Shown in pieces: positions 1 through 7,760 of a stretch of DNA of 16,962 bases. The stretch covers positions 5,001-21,962 of the forward strand of contig JAHBMJ010002157.1 of NCBI GenBank assembly GCA_018398765.1. The letters run 5' to 3'. Each line of letters opens with the position of its first letter. The first letter of the stretch is position 1. This stretch comes from Chromera velia (Eukaryota; Sar; Chromeraceae). Under the pieces are notes generated by a model, which saw only the letters and a program-made list of their open reading frames with translations, did no database searches and was not told where the DNA came from. The position numbers were made by a program, and so were the translations under genes.

Positions 1-31
1 AGCACGTCAGAGAAACAACCTGTCAACCTAC

Positions 32-139
32 CTTGGTTTGGGCCTCGATGCCCATGCCCACCTCCACCAATGCTTTAATATTAGTCTCTGCGGACGGTAC
101 GTTTCTTCTGGCAGCGACGTGAAGGGCACTCCTTCCGTC
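32..139 (-). CDS. Ankyrin repeat exon R19 (intact, 36 residues)
   Basis: The exon is 108 nt, phase 0 at both ends. The acceptor is CGCGTTCAG|GAC and the donor CCAAG|GTAGGT. It reads DGRSALHVAARRNVPS..., then ALVEVGMGIEAQTK. It is class A with one extra residue and a diverged loop. It is the last repeat exon visible; the gene continues leftwards off the window. Confidence 0.75.
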
Positions 140-343
140 CTGAACGCGGAAGAGAAGGAGAGGGGGAAAGCAAGCCTCAGATTTTGCTTAGAACGAGAAG
201 CAAGCTGCTTCTGTCTCCCTGTCCGTCGGTAAGGATCGACAGCACAGCCACAACAGGAAGCTTGCTTGCATAAAGAAAGACACGAACAACATTTGGAACA
301 CCTACTGAGAAACAACCTGGTTGCGTCGTCAGCGCTCACTCAC

Positions 344-447
344 CTTGTCGACTGCCTGCACGTCAGCTCCCGCCTCTACCAGCATTTTGATAATCTCCGG
401 GACGACTGTTTTGATTGTGTTGCATGGTGAAGAGCCCGTGATCCCTT
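344..447 (-). pseudogene. Ankyrin repeat exon R18 with one-base deletion
   Basis: The acceptor (CTCTGTAG) and donor (GACAAG|GTGAGTG) are good. The exon is 104 nt, one base short of the 105 nt of its class. From the acceptor it starts K-G-S-R-ALHHA, but the second half (EIIKMLVEAGADVQAVDK) lies in another frame. Alignment to other class A exons places the missing base at the TCACCG/TCCCG position before E-I-I-K. Inclusion would shift the downstream frame. Confidence 0.65.
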
Positions 448-1366
448 CTACAGAGTCACAGCAAAACGGCAGAAATCTGAGACCGATCCAATACCGAGCA
501 AACTTGGCTTCTCCTCAAGGAGCTAAACCTTCTAAATCTATTGAATCGCTGCAAAACAAAAGACACCATTTCTGGAGTACCATCACAATGTCATCATAAC
601 ATACCGTATATTTCACCATACTTTGCCCACCGGGGTTTCGGGTCCTCCACCTAAACATACCAAGTTTGAAAAAACTCCAGATAAATCCATGTAAAGAGCC
701 TGCCCAAAACTGAGGGGGCACTCATGCATTGCAGCCTACAAGAAGCGTGCACTGCCTCAGTCACAGCTCAGGATTCCTCAATCTAACCTAGAGAGAGAAA
801 AGAGTCGTCAGCCTCCCGGGTGGACGGTCTAGTGGGTGCCCTGCAGAAAGAAAAAAGCGACACATATGGACAGAGGGGCATGCAGGGAGACGGATGGGCA
901 AATCTTTCAGTTCTTATCACTTCAATAAAAATTTGATAGAAAAGGCTGTTCTATGGACCCCCCCGACCTCAAAGATGTAATCAGCAACTTTGGAGACCCC
1001 CATTTGGTCACTTGAGCTCTGACCCAAGATCTCCCCCTGCCTCGACTTTGCACAATCTCTCCAGCCAGAAAAGAGACGGCAGAGAAATGCATGCACGGGC
1101 GGCCCCAGAAGGCAGTGCGAAAGTGGGTAAAGTATGGGTGAATCTGGTATATGTCAAGCGAACCCTAGAGCAAACCCCTCTTTTCTTCGACCTCATCTCT
1201 CAACAATTTATTTCTACCACATGATAGGTCACACAAAACGCAGAAAGCACAAGGCATTTCTTGTTGAAAGCTGAACCCAGCAACGTCACGGAAAGTAGAG
1301 ATACACGTGCGATGCGAATTCGATCTGACAGCACAAAAGCAAGACGAATTGCCAAAGTAGACTTAC
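448..1366 (-). other. Long intron between R17 and R18, no gene seen
   Basis: About 0.9 kb lies between two repeat exons. Apart from scattered splice-like strings (for example a pyrimidine-CTGCAG on the minus strand near 840-855) it shows no ankyrin coding in any frame. Short open frames are present, but their translations have no recognisable features. Confidence 0.55.
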
Positions 1367-1465
1367 TTCGTCAACTATGTATACATCCGCGCCCGCCTTC
1401 AAGAGCGCCGCCACAGTCAGAGATTTGCCGAGTTGAGCCGCCGACTGGAGAACAGTGCATCAGTT
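1367..1465 (-). pseudogene. Ankyrin repeat exon R17 (class B) with TGA at codon 2
   Basis: Exactly 99 nt run from TTGCAG| to GACGAA|GTAAGT, phase 0. The reading is N-stop-C-T-V-L-Q, then SAAQLGKSLTVAALLKAGAD, a canonical 33-residue repeat except that the expected Gly codon 2 (GGA) is TGA at 1460-1462. A second acceptor-like CTCCAG lies 21 nt inside (exon from 1444). It would remove the stop, keep phase 0 and leave a 26-residue partial repeat. Confidence 0.65.
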
Positions 1466-1799
1466 CTGCAATCGAGCCTCACATTCGCAAGAAAAAGAAT
1501 TCCGTTTTCCCCATTGCAAACGCAAACTCAAGGAGTGTCTGTGTCCAAATGCTTACCAAGCAATAAAAAAAGAAGAGAGCCAACATGCGGGGAATCTAGC
1601 TAGCCAGGAGAGCCACCACGGAAACATAGAAAGGAGACTCCAGCAATAAAAAGAAAAATTGCTAATTGTATGACAACCTCCATCAATAAAAAACCATGAT
1701 GAAAAAAGGGAAAAAGCTGTCATGCGAGTGATTTCTTGAGGCAACAGGGAGACCCGACAGCCATAGGCAGGTGGCAAAAGCAGACGAAAGCAGACTCAC

Positions 1800-1904
1800 A
1801 GCGCTGAACGCTTTGAAATTCACATCCGCACCCACCTTCAACAGCGCCGCCACTGTTAGGGGGTGTCCGCGTTCAACTGCCACATTAAGAGCGCTGTTTC
1901 CGTC
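1800..1904 (-). CDS. Ankyrin repeat exon R16 (class B, 35 residues)
   Basis: The acceptor is CAATTGCAG|GAC and the donor GCGCT|GTGAGT; the exon is 105 nt. It reads DGNSALNVAVERGHPLTV, then AALLKVGADVNFKAFSA. It is a clean class B repeat. The C-terminal two codons differ from the usual VDE end, so the donor sits slightly further downstream than in its relatives. Confidence 0.75.
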
Positions 1905-2126
1905 CTGCAATTGATCCTCAGTTAAATTTCCCAAAGCGATCTGTACTTTGTGCAAAGCGATCGAAGGTGCGGCCGGGTCATGCATATCAGTGCATAGACA
2001 ATTCTGGCAGGTTGAGGTCAGAATATTCATACAGCTATCCGGTATCATGCATGCATGTCCTGCCTTTTCGGGAGACCCATTAAGGGAAAACAAAAAAATT
2101 ACTCGAAGACTTCTCTTTTCCCCCAC

Positions 2127-2231
2127 CATGTCCACGGCCTCCATGCCCATCCCCCCCTCCGCCAGGGCCTTGACGACCTCGGGGAACGGCTCATTTCTTC
2201 CAGCAGTGAGGTGGACGGCAGTCTGTCTGTG
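2127..2231 (-). CDS. Ankyrin repeat exon R15 (35 residues)
   Basis: The acceptor is CCTTTGCAG|CAC and the donor GACATG|GTGGGG, a weaker match than GTGAGT. The exon is 105 nt, phase 0. It reads HRQTAVHLTAGRNEPFPEVV, then KALAEGGMGMEAVDM. It is a diverged class A repeat with no internal stop. Confidence 0.7.
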
Positions 2232-2365
2232 CTGCAAAGGAAAGAAAGACAGATCTCATGAGCGATTTGTTTTTTTCTCATTTGATAGTCGGGCGGAAAG
2301 CAATTGATAGAAGGACGAGGTGCGCGGCCATAAATAATGGCTAAAAAGCCACTCCAATTGCCTAC

Positions 2366-2464
2366 ATGGTCTGTTGTGTTGACATGTGCCCCCGCCATCA
2401 AGAGTATCTTGATGATCTCAAGACCTTGTCCTTCTGCCATACAGTAAACAGCAGACCCTCCCCA
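2366..2464 (-). CDS. Ankyrin repeat exon R14 (33 residues)
   Basis: The acceptor is CCCCTTGCAG|TGG and the donor GACCAT|GTAGGC; the exon is 99 nt. It reads WGGSAVYCMAEGQGLEIIKI, then LLMAGAHVNTTDH. The ankyrin helix pattern is kept, but the canonical ALH is replaced by AVY. It has no stop. Confidence 0.7.
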
Positions 2465-2791
2465 CTGCAAGGGGAAAGAGAGGCAGTCACACAGTCATTG
2501 TTCGTCTTTGTTCGGAGCCTTTCCATTTACGTATCAGCATAAGACCTTCCCTCCTTTGCTGCACTTCTTTCACAATGTTGAAAACACGCTCTTCATCTTC
2601 GTCAAACAGAAGATCGTATCAAAGACAAGATGCACAGCGACTTCCATGTGAGAGATTGCAGCTACTCACAGTTAAGGCAGGATGGAAAAAGAGAGACTGT
2701 GGGTAGGAGTTGCAAGACTACTTTCATGCACGGTTGTCAAGAAAAGAGGGGGCCGCGACAGAAGCACGCTGACATAGCCGAAGGCTTTCAC

Positions 2792-2892
2792 ATGTCAATT
2801 TATTGCTTAAATATCTGCACCCCCATCCAAGAGCGGCAACACGTCAGTCGGTGTTTGTTACCAGCTTCCAACTGAGTAACGGTGTTTCCGTC
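2792..2892 (-). pseudogene. Decayed ankyrin repeat exon R13
   Basis: This is a class B relic. DGNT at the start and a GGGGGTGCAGAT stretch (Gly-Gly-Ala-Asp in the parent frame) are recognisable. The acceptor is TTCGG instead of TTCAG. A base is missing at ACG-TG before the second helix, so the frame shifts, and in-frame stops follow the GAD loop. The span of 101 nt is not a multiple of three. It is not expected to be spliced in. Confidence 0.6.
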
Positions 2893-2998
2893 CCGAAGAT
2901 AAGTCTGACACTGCATTACAGTACTCTGTATTGCGGATTCAGAGCGGGAAAGAGCGGTTTATCTGACTAGAAGACCCGAAATTGGAAGACAGATGACA

Positions 2999-3015
2999 GC
3001 AGCAGCAGCAGCAGT
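2999..3015. repeat. (AGC)n microsatellite
   Basis: A run of about five AGC/CAG units sits in the intron just downstream of the R12 donor. Confidence 0.6.
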
Positions 3016-3040
3016 TAGAAGAAGCTCTCCACTCACTCAC

Positions 3041-3145
3041 CCCATCCTCCGCCTTCACGTCCACTCCCACCTCCACCAGCGTCTTGATAAGCTCACGGGA
3101 CGGCCTTTCCCTTCAAGCAGCGATGTGAAGGACAGTCTGTCTTTC
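3041..3145 (-). pseudogene. Ankyrin repeat exon R12 (class A) with TGA at codon 11
   Basis: The acceptor CACGTGCAG|GAA and donor GATGGG|GTGAGTG are good; the exon is 105 nt, phase 0. It reads ERQTVLHIAA, stop, then RERPSRELIKTLVEVGVDV. Where relatives have AGA (Arg) this exon has TGA at 3113-3115. Otherwise it is well preserved. Confidence 0.65.
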
Positions 3146-3324
3146 CTGCACGTGCTCAGAAGAAAGAGTGCAATATGGGGGAAGGCGGTCGATGCCTCCT
3201 GGTACAATCAGTAACACCTCTAAATAATTGTGGAGCCCAAACAGAAAAAGAGTCAGAAAAGGAAACAGAGAAAGAGAAGAAAACAGGAGACAGTCTTCGA
3301 AAAACTTTCTATGTACTCACTCAC

Positions 3325-3429
3325 CTCATCCACCACCTCAGTGATAACCCCCACCTCCGCCAGCGTCCTGATAACTTCCTGGGACGCCTTCTCTCTTCTG
3401 ACGGCCACGCGGAGCGCAGACCATCCCTC
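3325..3429 (-). CDS. Ankyrin repeat exon R11 (class A), acceptor shifted
   Basis: It reads EGWSALRVAVRREKASQEVI, then RTLAEVGVITEVVDE, with donor GATGAG|GTGAGTG. The usual CAG before the first codon is missing: the intron ends in a T-run followed by TGGAG|GGATGG. The first usable AG is therefore three bases inside the ancestral exon (start at 3426), which keeps phase and drops one Glu. Confidence 0.68.
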
Positions 3430-3586
3430 CAAAAAAAAAAAGTCTTCATAGGTAGCACCCAATTCATGTCGGAGAAGACATTGGTTTCGGTAGATCGTCA
3501 ATTCGCAGACCCAGAACGGGAAGACCTGTGCTGAGAAAAATAAGCGGTACTAAAGACGGCCTCGCACTCTTCAACCACTCACTCAC

Positions 3587-3691
3587 CTCGTCAATTGCCT
3601 TGACGTCAGCCCCCGCCTCCATGAGCGCCTTGATGATTTCGACCGAGGGCTCTTCTCCAGATGACGCATAAAAGAGGGCTGGCCATCCTTC
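3587..3691 (-). CDS. Ankyrin repeat exon R10 (class A', intact)
   Basis: The acceptor is GCTTGCAG|GAA and the donor GACGAG|GTGAGTG; the exon is 105 nt. It reads EGWPALFYASSGEEPSVEII, then KALMEAGADVKAIDE. The WPALF start marks the A' subclass. No lesion is seen. Confidence 0.78.
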
Positions 3692-3930
3692 CTGCAAGCA
3701 AAAAATGGAGAAAGTGAATGACCGATACAAGCATTATTCGTATCTTCGCCGTGAGATAATCGAAATTTACCCTAAGGGAGCCATTCAGAAAAAAGAGAAC
3801 GCTCTTTGTTCACCATGCATTGGCCTGGAAACTTTCCCCTTGCATCATATCTTCGACGAAACTCGCTTTCATTCCATGAGTCTCTTCACCTATGCCGAAC
3901 ATGCAACTGTGGTGACAGAAGCAGACTGAC

Positions 3931-4029
3931 ATTGTTGACCGCTTTCATATCCGCACCCGCCGCCAAGAGTGCCCTCACTGTCAGGGGGTGTCCGTCCTCA
4001 GCAGCCAAGTGAAGCGCTGTGTCCCTATC
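3931..4029 (-). CDS. Ankyrin repeat exon R9 (class B, intact)
   Basis: The acceptor is CATTCTCAG|GAT and the donor AACAAT|GTCAGT; the exon is 99 nt. It reads DRDTALHLAAEDGHPLTVRA, then LLAAGADMKAVNN, a near-consensus 33-residue repeat. Its near-identical partner is R3 at 5892-5990, including the flanking intron. Confidence 0.78.
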
Positions 4030-4269
4030 CTGAGAATGGGCTCACATACATGCACTCATGGGGAGAATCGCTTGATGCAATCGCGCTTTGTTCACTGTTG
4101 ACGTGGATTCATAAAATGGCAGCACTGCCCAAATGCTATTGACTTCCTCGGTCACGTACAAACACAGATCATCAGACAGCCAGCAAATGTGTTGAACTTC
4201 GTCAATGGTCAAAAGACGAAAATGGGAAGACAGACAAACTTACAACAAGAAAATCTTTTATTCACTCAC

Positions 4270-4374
4270 CTCATCCACCGCCTTGATATCCACTCCCACC
4301 TCCACGAGCATCTTGATGATTTCCGGTGACGGCTCCTCTCTTCTAGCAGCGACGTGAAGGGCCGACCAGCCCTC
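4270..4374 (-). CDS. Ankyrin repeat exon R8 (class A), acceptor shifted
   Basis: It reads EGWSALHVAARREEPSPEII, then KMLVEVGVDIKAVDE; the donor is GATGAG|GTGAGTG. The ancestral acceptor CAG is now CAA (GTGCAA|GAGGGC). The in-phase AG is three bases in (GAG|GGC, start 4371). An AG one base in would shift the frame. Confidence 0.68.
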
Positions 4375-4527
4375 TTGCACACAAAACACCAAACAGTGAA
4401 AACAAAAGGCTCATAATTCATACCTGAGAACAAATTTGAGAATTGGCAGACCCAAAAGGGAAAGAACAGGACAACAGAAGAAATTGCTGGCACTGGAAAC
4501 GGCTTCTCCAGGCATCTACCCACCTAC

Positions 4528-4632
4528 CTTGTCCACTGCCTTCACGTCCACACCTGCTTCTACGAGCATCTTGATCATCTCAGGGGAGGGTTCGTCTCGA
4601 TAAGCCGCATGGAAAAGGGCCGGCCATCTGTC
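4528..4632 (-). pseudogene. Ankyrin repeat exon R7 (class A') with lost acceptor
   Basis: The reading frame is open: DRWPALFHAAYRDEPSPEMI, then KMLVEAGVDVKAVDK, with donor GACAAG|GTAGGT. The base stretch before it is CCTGTGG where the duplicate (R4) has TTGCAG, so the normal acceptor is gone. The next AG (GGGACAG|ATGG) would shift the frame. The coding part is sound, so this exon is damaged only at its splice site. Confidence 0.62.
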
Positions 4633-4912
4633 CCACAGGAATGAACACCGGCAGAGCCGTGTTTGTGTTTGCCAGTGGCCAGGCCACCTAAAATCTTTCA
4701 CGCGTTGAAGCAAAGAATTAATCAAGAGAGCCATTGCCCCTTGACGGTTTCAGTCACGTGCTTGGGATTTTCTCAGAGAACATATCACAACAGGCCTAAG
4801 GAAGAAGCCCAAGACATGTGGTAAACTGGCGCCACTCACGGAAGCGTCTATTTTAACGTGTTTGAAGTGACCGTGAAAGGATGAGGCGAGGCGGCGACAG
4901 AAGCAGACTGAC

Positions 4913-5011
4913 TTCGTCAACTGCTTTCGCATCAGCGCCCCCCTCTAAGAGCGCTACCACTGTTTGGGGGTGCCCGGATCTCGCCGCCATGCAGAGTGCG
5001 GTTTTTCCTTC
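4913..5011 (-). CDS. Ankyrin repeat exon R6 (class B, intact)
   Basis: The acceptor is GAATTACAG|GAA and the donor GACGAA|GTCAGT; the exon is 99 nt. It reads EGKTALCMAARSGHPQTVVA, then LLEGGADAKAVDE. It occupies the B slot of the middle module, yet it is clearly less like R3 and R9 than those are to each other. Confidence 0.78.
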
Positions 5012-5235
5012 CTGTAATTCATTCTCATATAATATTGTTTGCAAGAACAGAAATAATACAAAGTAGGTTTATGTGCTACGCAAGCAGTCCGCTAGATGCA
5101 TAAAATGACAGCAACGCCAAAACGATGCTGACGTTCTTGCTAAAACGATGCGAGAGTCAAAGAGTAGCGCTGAGAGACACGGCGGGAAAACAGAAAAGAA
5201 AAATGAACAATCACAGGAAACATGAACTCACTCAC

Positions 5236-5340
5236 CTCATCCGCCGCCGTGATATCCACCCCCACCTCCATGAGCATCTTGATGATTTCTGGTGACGGCT
5301 CCTCTCTTCTAGCAGCGACGTGAAGGGCCGACCAGCCCTC
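5236..5340 (-). CDS. Ankyrin repeat exon R5 (class A), acceptor shifted
   Basis: It reads EGWSALHVAARREEPSPEII, then KMLMEVGVDITAADE; the donor is GATGAG|GTGAGTG. The ancestral acceptor is replaced by GCCT|GAG. Only GAG|GGC (start 5337) offers an in-phase AG. It is the duplicate of R8. Confidence 0.68.
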
Positions 5341-5493
5341 AGGCATACAAAACACCAAACAGCGAAAACAAAAGGCTCATAATTCGTACCTAAGAACAAA
5401 TTCGAGAATTGGCAGACCTAAAAGGGAAAGAACAGGACAACAGAAGAAATTGCTGGCACTGGAAACGGCTTCTCCAGGCATCTACCCACCTAC

Positions 5494-5598
5494 CTTGTCC
5501 ATTGCCTTCATGTCCGCACCCGCTTCTACGAGCGTCTTGATCATCTCAGGGAAGGGTTCGTCTCAATCAGCCGCATGGAACAGGGCCGGCCACCCGTC
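5494..5598 (-). pseudogene. Ankyrin repeat exon R4 (class A') with TGA at codon 12
   Basis: The acceptor CTTGCAG|GAC and donor GACAAG|GTAGGT are good; the exon is 105 nt. It reads DGWPALFHAAD, stop, then DEPFPEMIKTLVEAGADM. TGA lies at 5563-5565, where the duplicate R7 has CGA (Arg). R1 carries the same stop. Confidence 0.68.
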
Positions 5599-5891
5599 CT
5601 GCAAGAACGAACACCGGCAGAGCCATGTTTGTGCTTGCCAGTGGCCAGGCCACCTAAAATCTTTCACACGTTGAAGCAAAGAATTAATCAAGAGAGCCGT
5701 TGCCCCTTGACGGTTTTAGTCACGTGCATAGAGATTTTCTCAGAGAACATATCACAACAGGCCTAAGGAAGAAGCCCAGGACATGTGGTAGACTCTGAGT
5801 CAGTCTGGCGCCACTCACGGAAACATCTATTTTAACGTGTTTGAAGTGACCGTGAAAGGATGAGGCAAGGCGGCGACAGAAGCAGACTGAC

Positions 5892-5990
5892 ATTGTTGAC
5901 CGCTTTCATATCCGCACCCGCTGCCAAGAGTGCCCTCACTGTCAGGGGGTGTCCATCCTCAGCAGCCAAGTGAAGCACCGTGTCCCTATC
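5892..5990 (-). pseudogene. Ankyrin repeat exon R3 (class B), acceptor mutated
   Basis: The frame is open: DRDTVLHLAAEDGHPLTVRA, then LLAAGADMKAVNN; the donor is AACAAT|GTCAGT. The acceptor reads CTCAAG|ATAGGG where its copy R9 has CTCAG|GATAGGG. A G-to-A change moves the first AG one base into the exon, so use of that site would shift the frame. Confidence 0.65.
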
Positions 5991-6229
5991 TTGAGAATGG
6001 GCTCACATACATGCACTCATGGGGAGAATCGCTTGATGCAATCGCGTTTTGTTCACTGTTGACGTGGATTCACAAAATGACAGCACTGCCCAAATGCTAT
6101 TGACTTCCTCGGTCACGTACAAACACAGATCATCAGACAGCCAGCAAACGTGTTGAACTTCGTCAATGGTGAAAGACGAAAACGGGAAGACAGGCAAACT
6201 TACAACAAGAAAATCTTTTATTCACCCAC

Positions 6230-6334
6230 CTCATCTACCGCCTTGATATCCACCCCCACCTCCACGAGCATCTTAATGATTTCTGGTGACGGTTCCTCTC
6301 TTCTGGCGGCAACGTGCAAAGGAGACCAGCCCAA
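6230..6334 (-). CDS. Ankyrin repeat exon R2 (class A, intact)
   Basis: The acceptor is TTGGTTGCAG|TTG and the donor GATGAG|GTGGGTG; the exon is 105 nt. It reads LGWSPLHVAARREEPSPEII, then KMLVEVGVDIKAVDE. It is the best-preserved class A exon, with the original acceptor position retained. Confidence 0.78.
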
Positions 6335-6521
6335 CTGCAACCAAAAAAGAAAGCGGTGGACCATGGGGCCCGCAGTCTACACATATTTGCATACAAAAAG
6401 GCAATCAACATTTCATGCATGCAGATCTTCAGCACACCCAGAAGGAGAAGACTTAGACACAGAAAGAAACCAGTAGTACTTGAGATGGCCTCTAAGTCAG
6501 GGTCCTCATCCAAACACTCAC

Positions 6522-6626
6522 TTTATTCACTGCCTTCACGTCTGCCCCCGCCTCTACGAGCATCTTGATCATCTCGGGAGAAGGCTCCTGTCAATCTGCC
6601 GTATAGAAAAGGGCCAACCGTCCATT
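6522..6626 (-). pseudogene. Ankyrin repeat exon R1 (class A') with TGA at codon 12
   Basis: The acceptor ATGTGCAG|AAT and donor AATAAA|GTGAGTG are good; the exon is 105 nt. It reads NGRLALFYTAD, stop, then QEPSPEMIKMLVEAGADV. TGA is at 6591-6593, the same codon and same preceding GAT as in R4. It is the first repeat exon after the head exon. Confidence 0.68.
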
Positions 6627-6737
6627 CTGCACATAAAAGGGCGGGAGGAGATGTATTCAAAGTTTCACGAGAGATGCATGAACACCGGGGAACAGATGCA
6701 GTTACGAGAAGTACGAACTTTCAGAGAGAGAGAGAAT

Positions 6738-6779
6738 GTGTTTGTGTGTGTGTGTGTGTGTATGTGTGTGTGTGTGTAT

Positions 6780-6824
<45 letters not shown>

Positions 6825-6912
6825 TGCATGTGTGTATGTGTGTATATGTGTGTGTATGTATGTGTATGCATGTATGTTTGTGTGTGTATGTGTGTATGTG
6901 TGTGTGTATATT
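6738..6912. repeat. (TG)n microsatellite in intron
   Basis: About 175 bp of TG dinucleotides with TA and CA interruptions lies in the intron between the head exon and R1, next to a short GA run. Translations through it are artefacts. Confidence 0.9.
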
Positions 6913-6985
6913 TGGGAGGGGCAGATGATATTAAGTGGACCGTGGAAACAGGACAAACATCTTTTACTTCTGCTGATCGACTGAC

Positions 6986-7513
6986 TTCATCTGATATATT
7001 TGGATCCGCACCTTCCCCGAGAAGTCTCTTCACGTCTGCGTACCCCTCTTCCTCGACAGTAGACAGAAACGTTTTTGTATCAGGAAGACCAAGAGCCTCC
7101 TCAGACTTTCCAAGTGGTGCTTCGACGCCATTCGCCTCCTCATCCTGTTGCTCTCTGTCCACTCTGTCTTCTCTTTCCCCTCCTCTCTGCTTCTTTGGTT
7201 TGCCTTCGTCCGCTTCTTCTGGATTGACGTTCTCTTTGCAATCCACCATCTCGTCCCTTTTCTGCTTTCTCGATCCACCCTCTCCTCCCCCCCGCCCCCC
7301 ATCTCTGCCCCTCCCCCTCCCTGTTCCCCGCCCACCCCTCCCACGACGCTTTGCCCCCACCCCTCCATCCCCATCGCCCCCCTGATCCCCCGTCTCCTCC
7401 CTTTTCTACCTCTTGAAGCCCCGTCCTTGCCCGTTTATGCCCACCTCGACGTCACCTGGCTCTTTGTTTTCCCCCTCCAGACCTATGCCGCTTTCGGAGA
7501 CGACAGCATCTCC
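6986..7513 (-). CDS. Head exon: RGG/acidic region plus N-terminal ankyrin cap
   Basis: The acceptor is CAAATTCTGCAG|GGA and the donor GATGAA|GTCAGT. The span of 528 nt is 176 codons, phase 0 at both ends. Codons 1-35 are acidic and Gly-rich. Codon 36 is TAG (7406-7408). Then come a Lys/Arg/Gly-rich stretch with RGG-like repeats, a charged linker, and from about codon 150 a half ankyrin unit (FLSTVEEEGYADVKRLLGEG, then ADPNISDE) typical of an N-cap. The same frame stays open on both sides of the TAG. A 39-nt phase-0 GT...AG segment ending in that TAG (7406-7444) could in principle be removed, but it would be an exceptionally short intron. No in-frame ATG is seen in the exon, which suggests an upstream start exon. 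Confidence 0.65.
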
Positions 7514-7760
7514 CTGCAGAATTTGGGGAGAACAGAAAAAATACTAGGCATAAGAAGATAGACGGAAAGTAATTATAGAGACTCAGCGGGAAATAAGGGA
7601 GGTCATACGAATGGAGGTGTACAGAGGGTGGGAGATAGAATACCAATATTATAATGGACAGCATGAAGCAAAGACAGAATGACAAAGCACAAAGAGACCA
7701 GCCGAAAAAGGACGGCAAAGAGAGAGAGGGGGAGGGAGAGATGATGAGAGACGACCGTTC

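Larger units (their letters stand above)
3914..4376. repeat. Segmental duplication D1, copy 1
   Basis: Exon R9, its upstream intron (containing strings such as ATGCACTCATGGGGAGAATC) and the R8 exon region recur at about 5875-6337 with few differences, offset about 1961. Introns are conserved as strongly as exons, which indicates recent duplication. Confidence 0.75.
4264..4908. repeat. Segmental duplication D2, copy 1
   Basis: R8, R7 and the intron up to the R6 donor recur at about 5230-5887, nearly identical except for point differences and a short insertion in the second copy near 5793-5806. Confidence 0.75.
5230..5887. repeat. Segmental duplication D2, copy 2
   Basis: This is the partner of 4264-4908, carrying R5 and R4. 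It is directly followed by the second copy of D1. Confidence 0.75.
5875..6337. repeat. Segmental duplication D1, copy 2
   Basis: This is the partner of 3914-4376, carrying R3 and R2. Confidence 0.75.

Noticed and set aside
838-860. Pyrimidine-CTGCAG on the minus strand as the acceptor of an extra exon
   Set aside because: The sequence after it has an early stop and no ankyrin pattern.
1683-2237. A continuous 184-codon minus frame joining R15 and R16
   Set aside because: The middle part is intron between a donor at 2126 and acceptor at 1905; only the ends fit ankyrin repeats.
1460-6593. TGA read as an amino acid (recoding or selenocysteine)
   Set aside because: The TGAs replace Arg in three exons and Gly in one, with no common residue; they look like ordinary point mutations, and other lesions coexist.
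6674-6984. Long open frames through the TG tract on both strands (Cys/Val or His/Thr repeats)
   Set aside because: They are products of a dinucleotide repeat without stops and have no codon or splice support.
7646-7662. CATGCTGTC on the minus strand near 7660, like the transposon terminus
   Set aside because: Only nine bases match, with no partner, no target duplication and no subterminal boxes.
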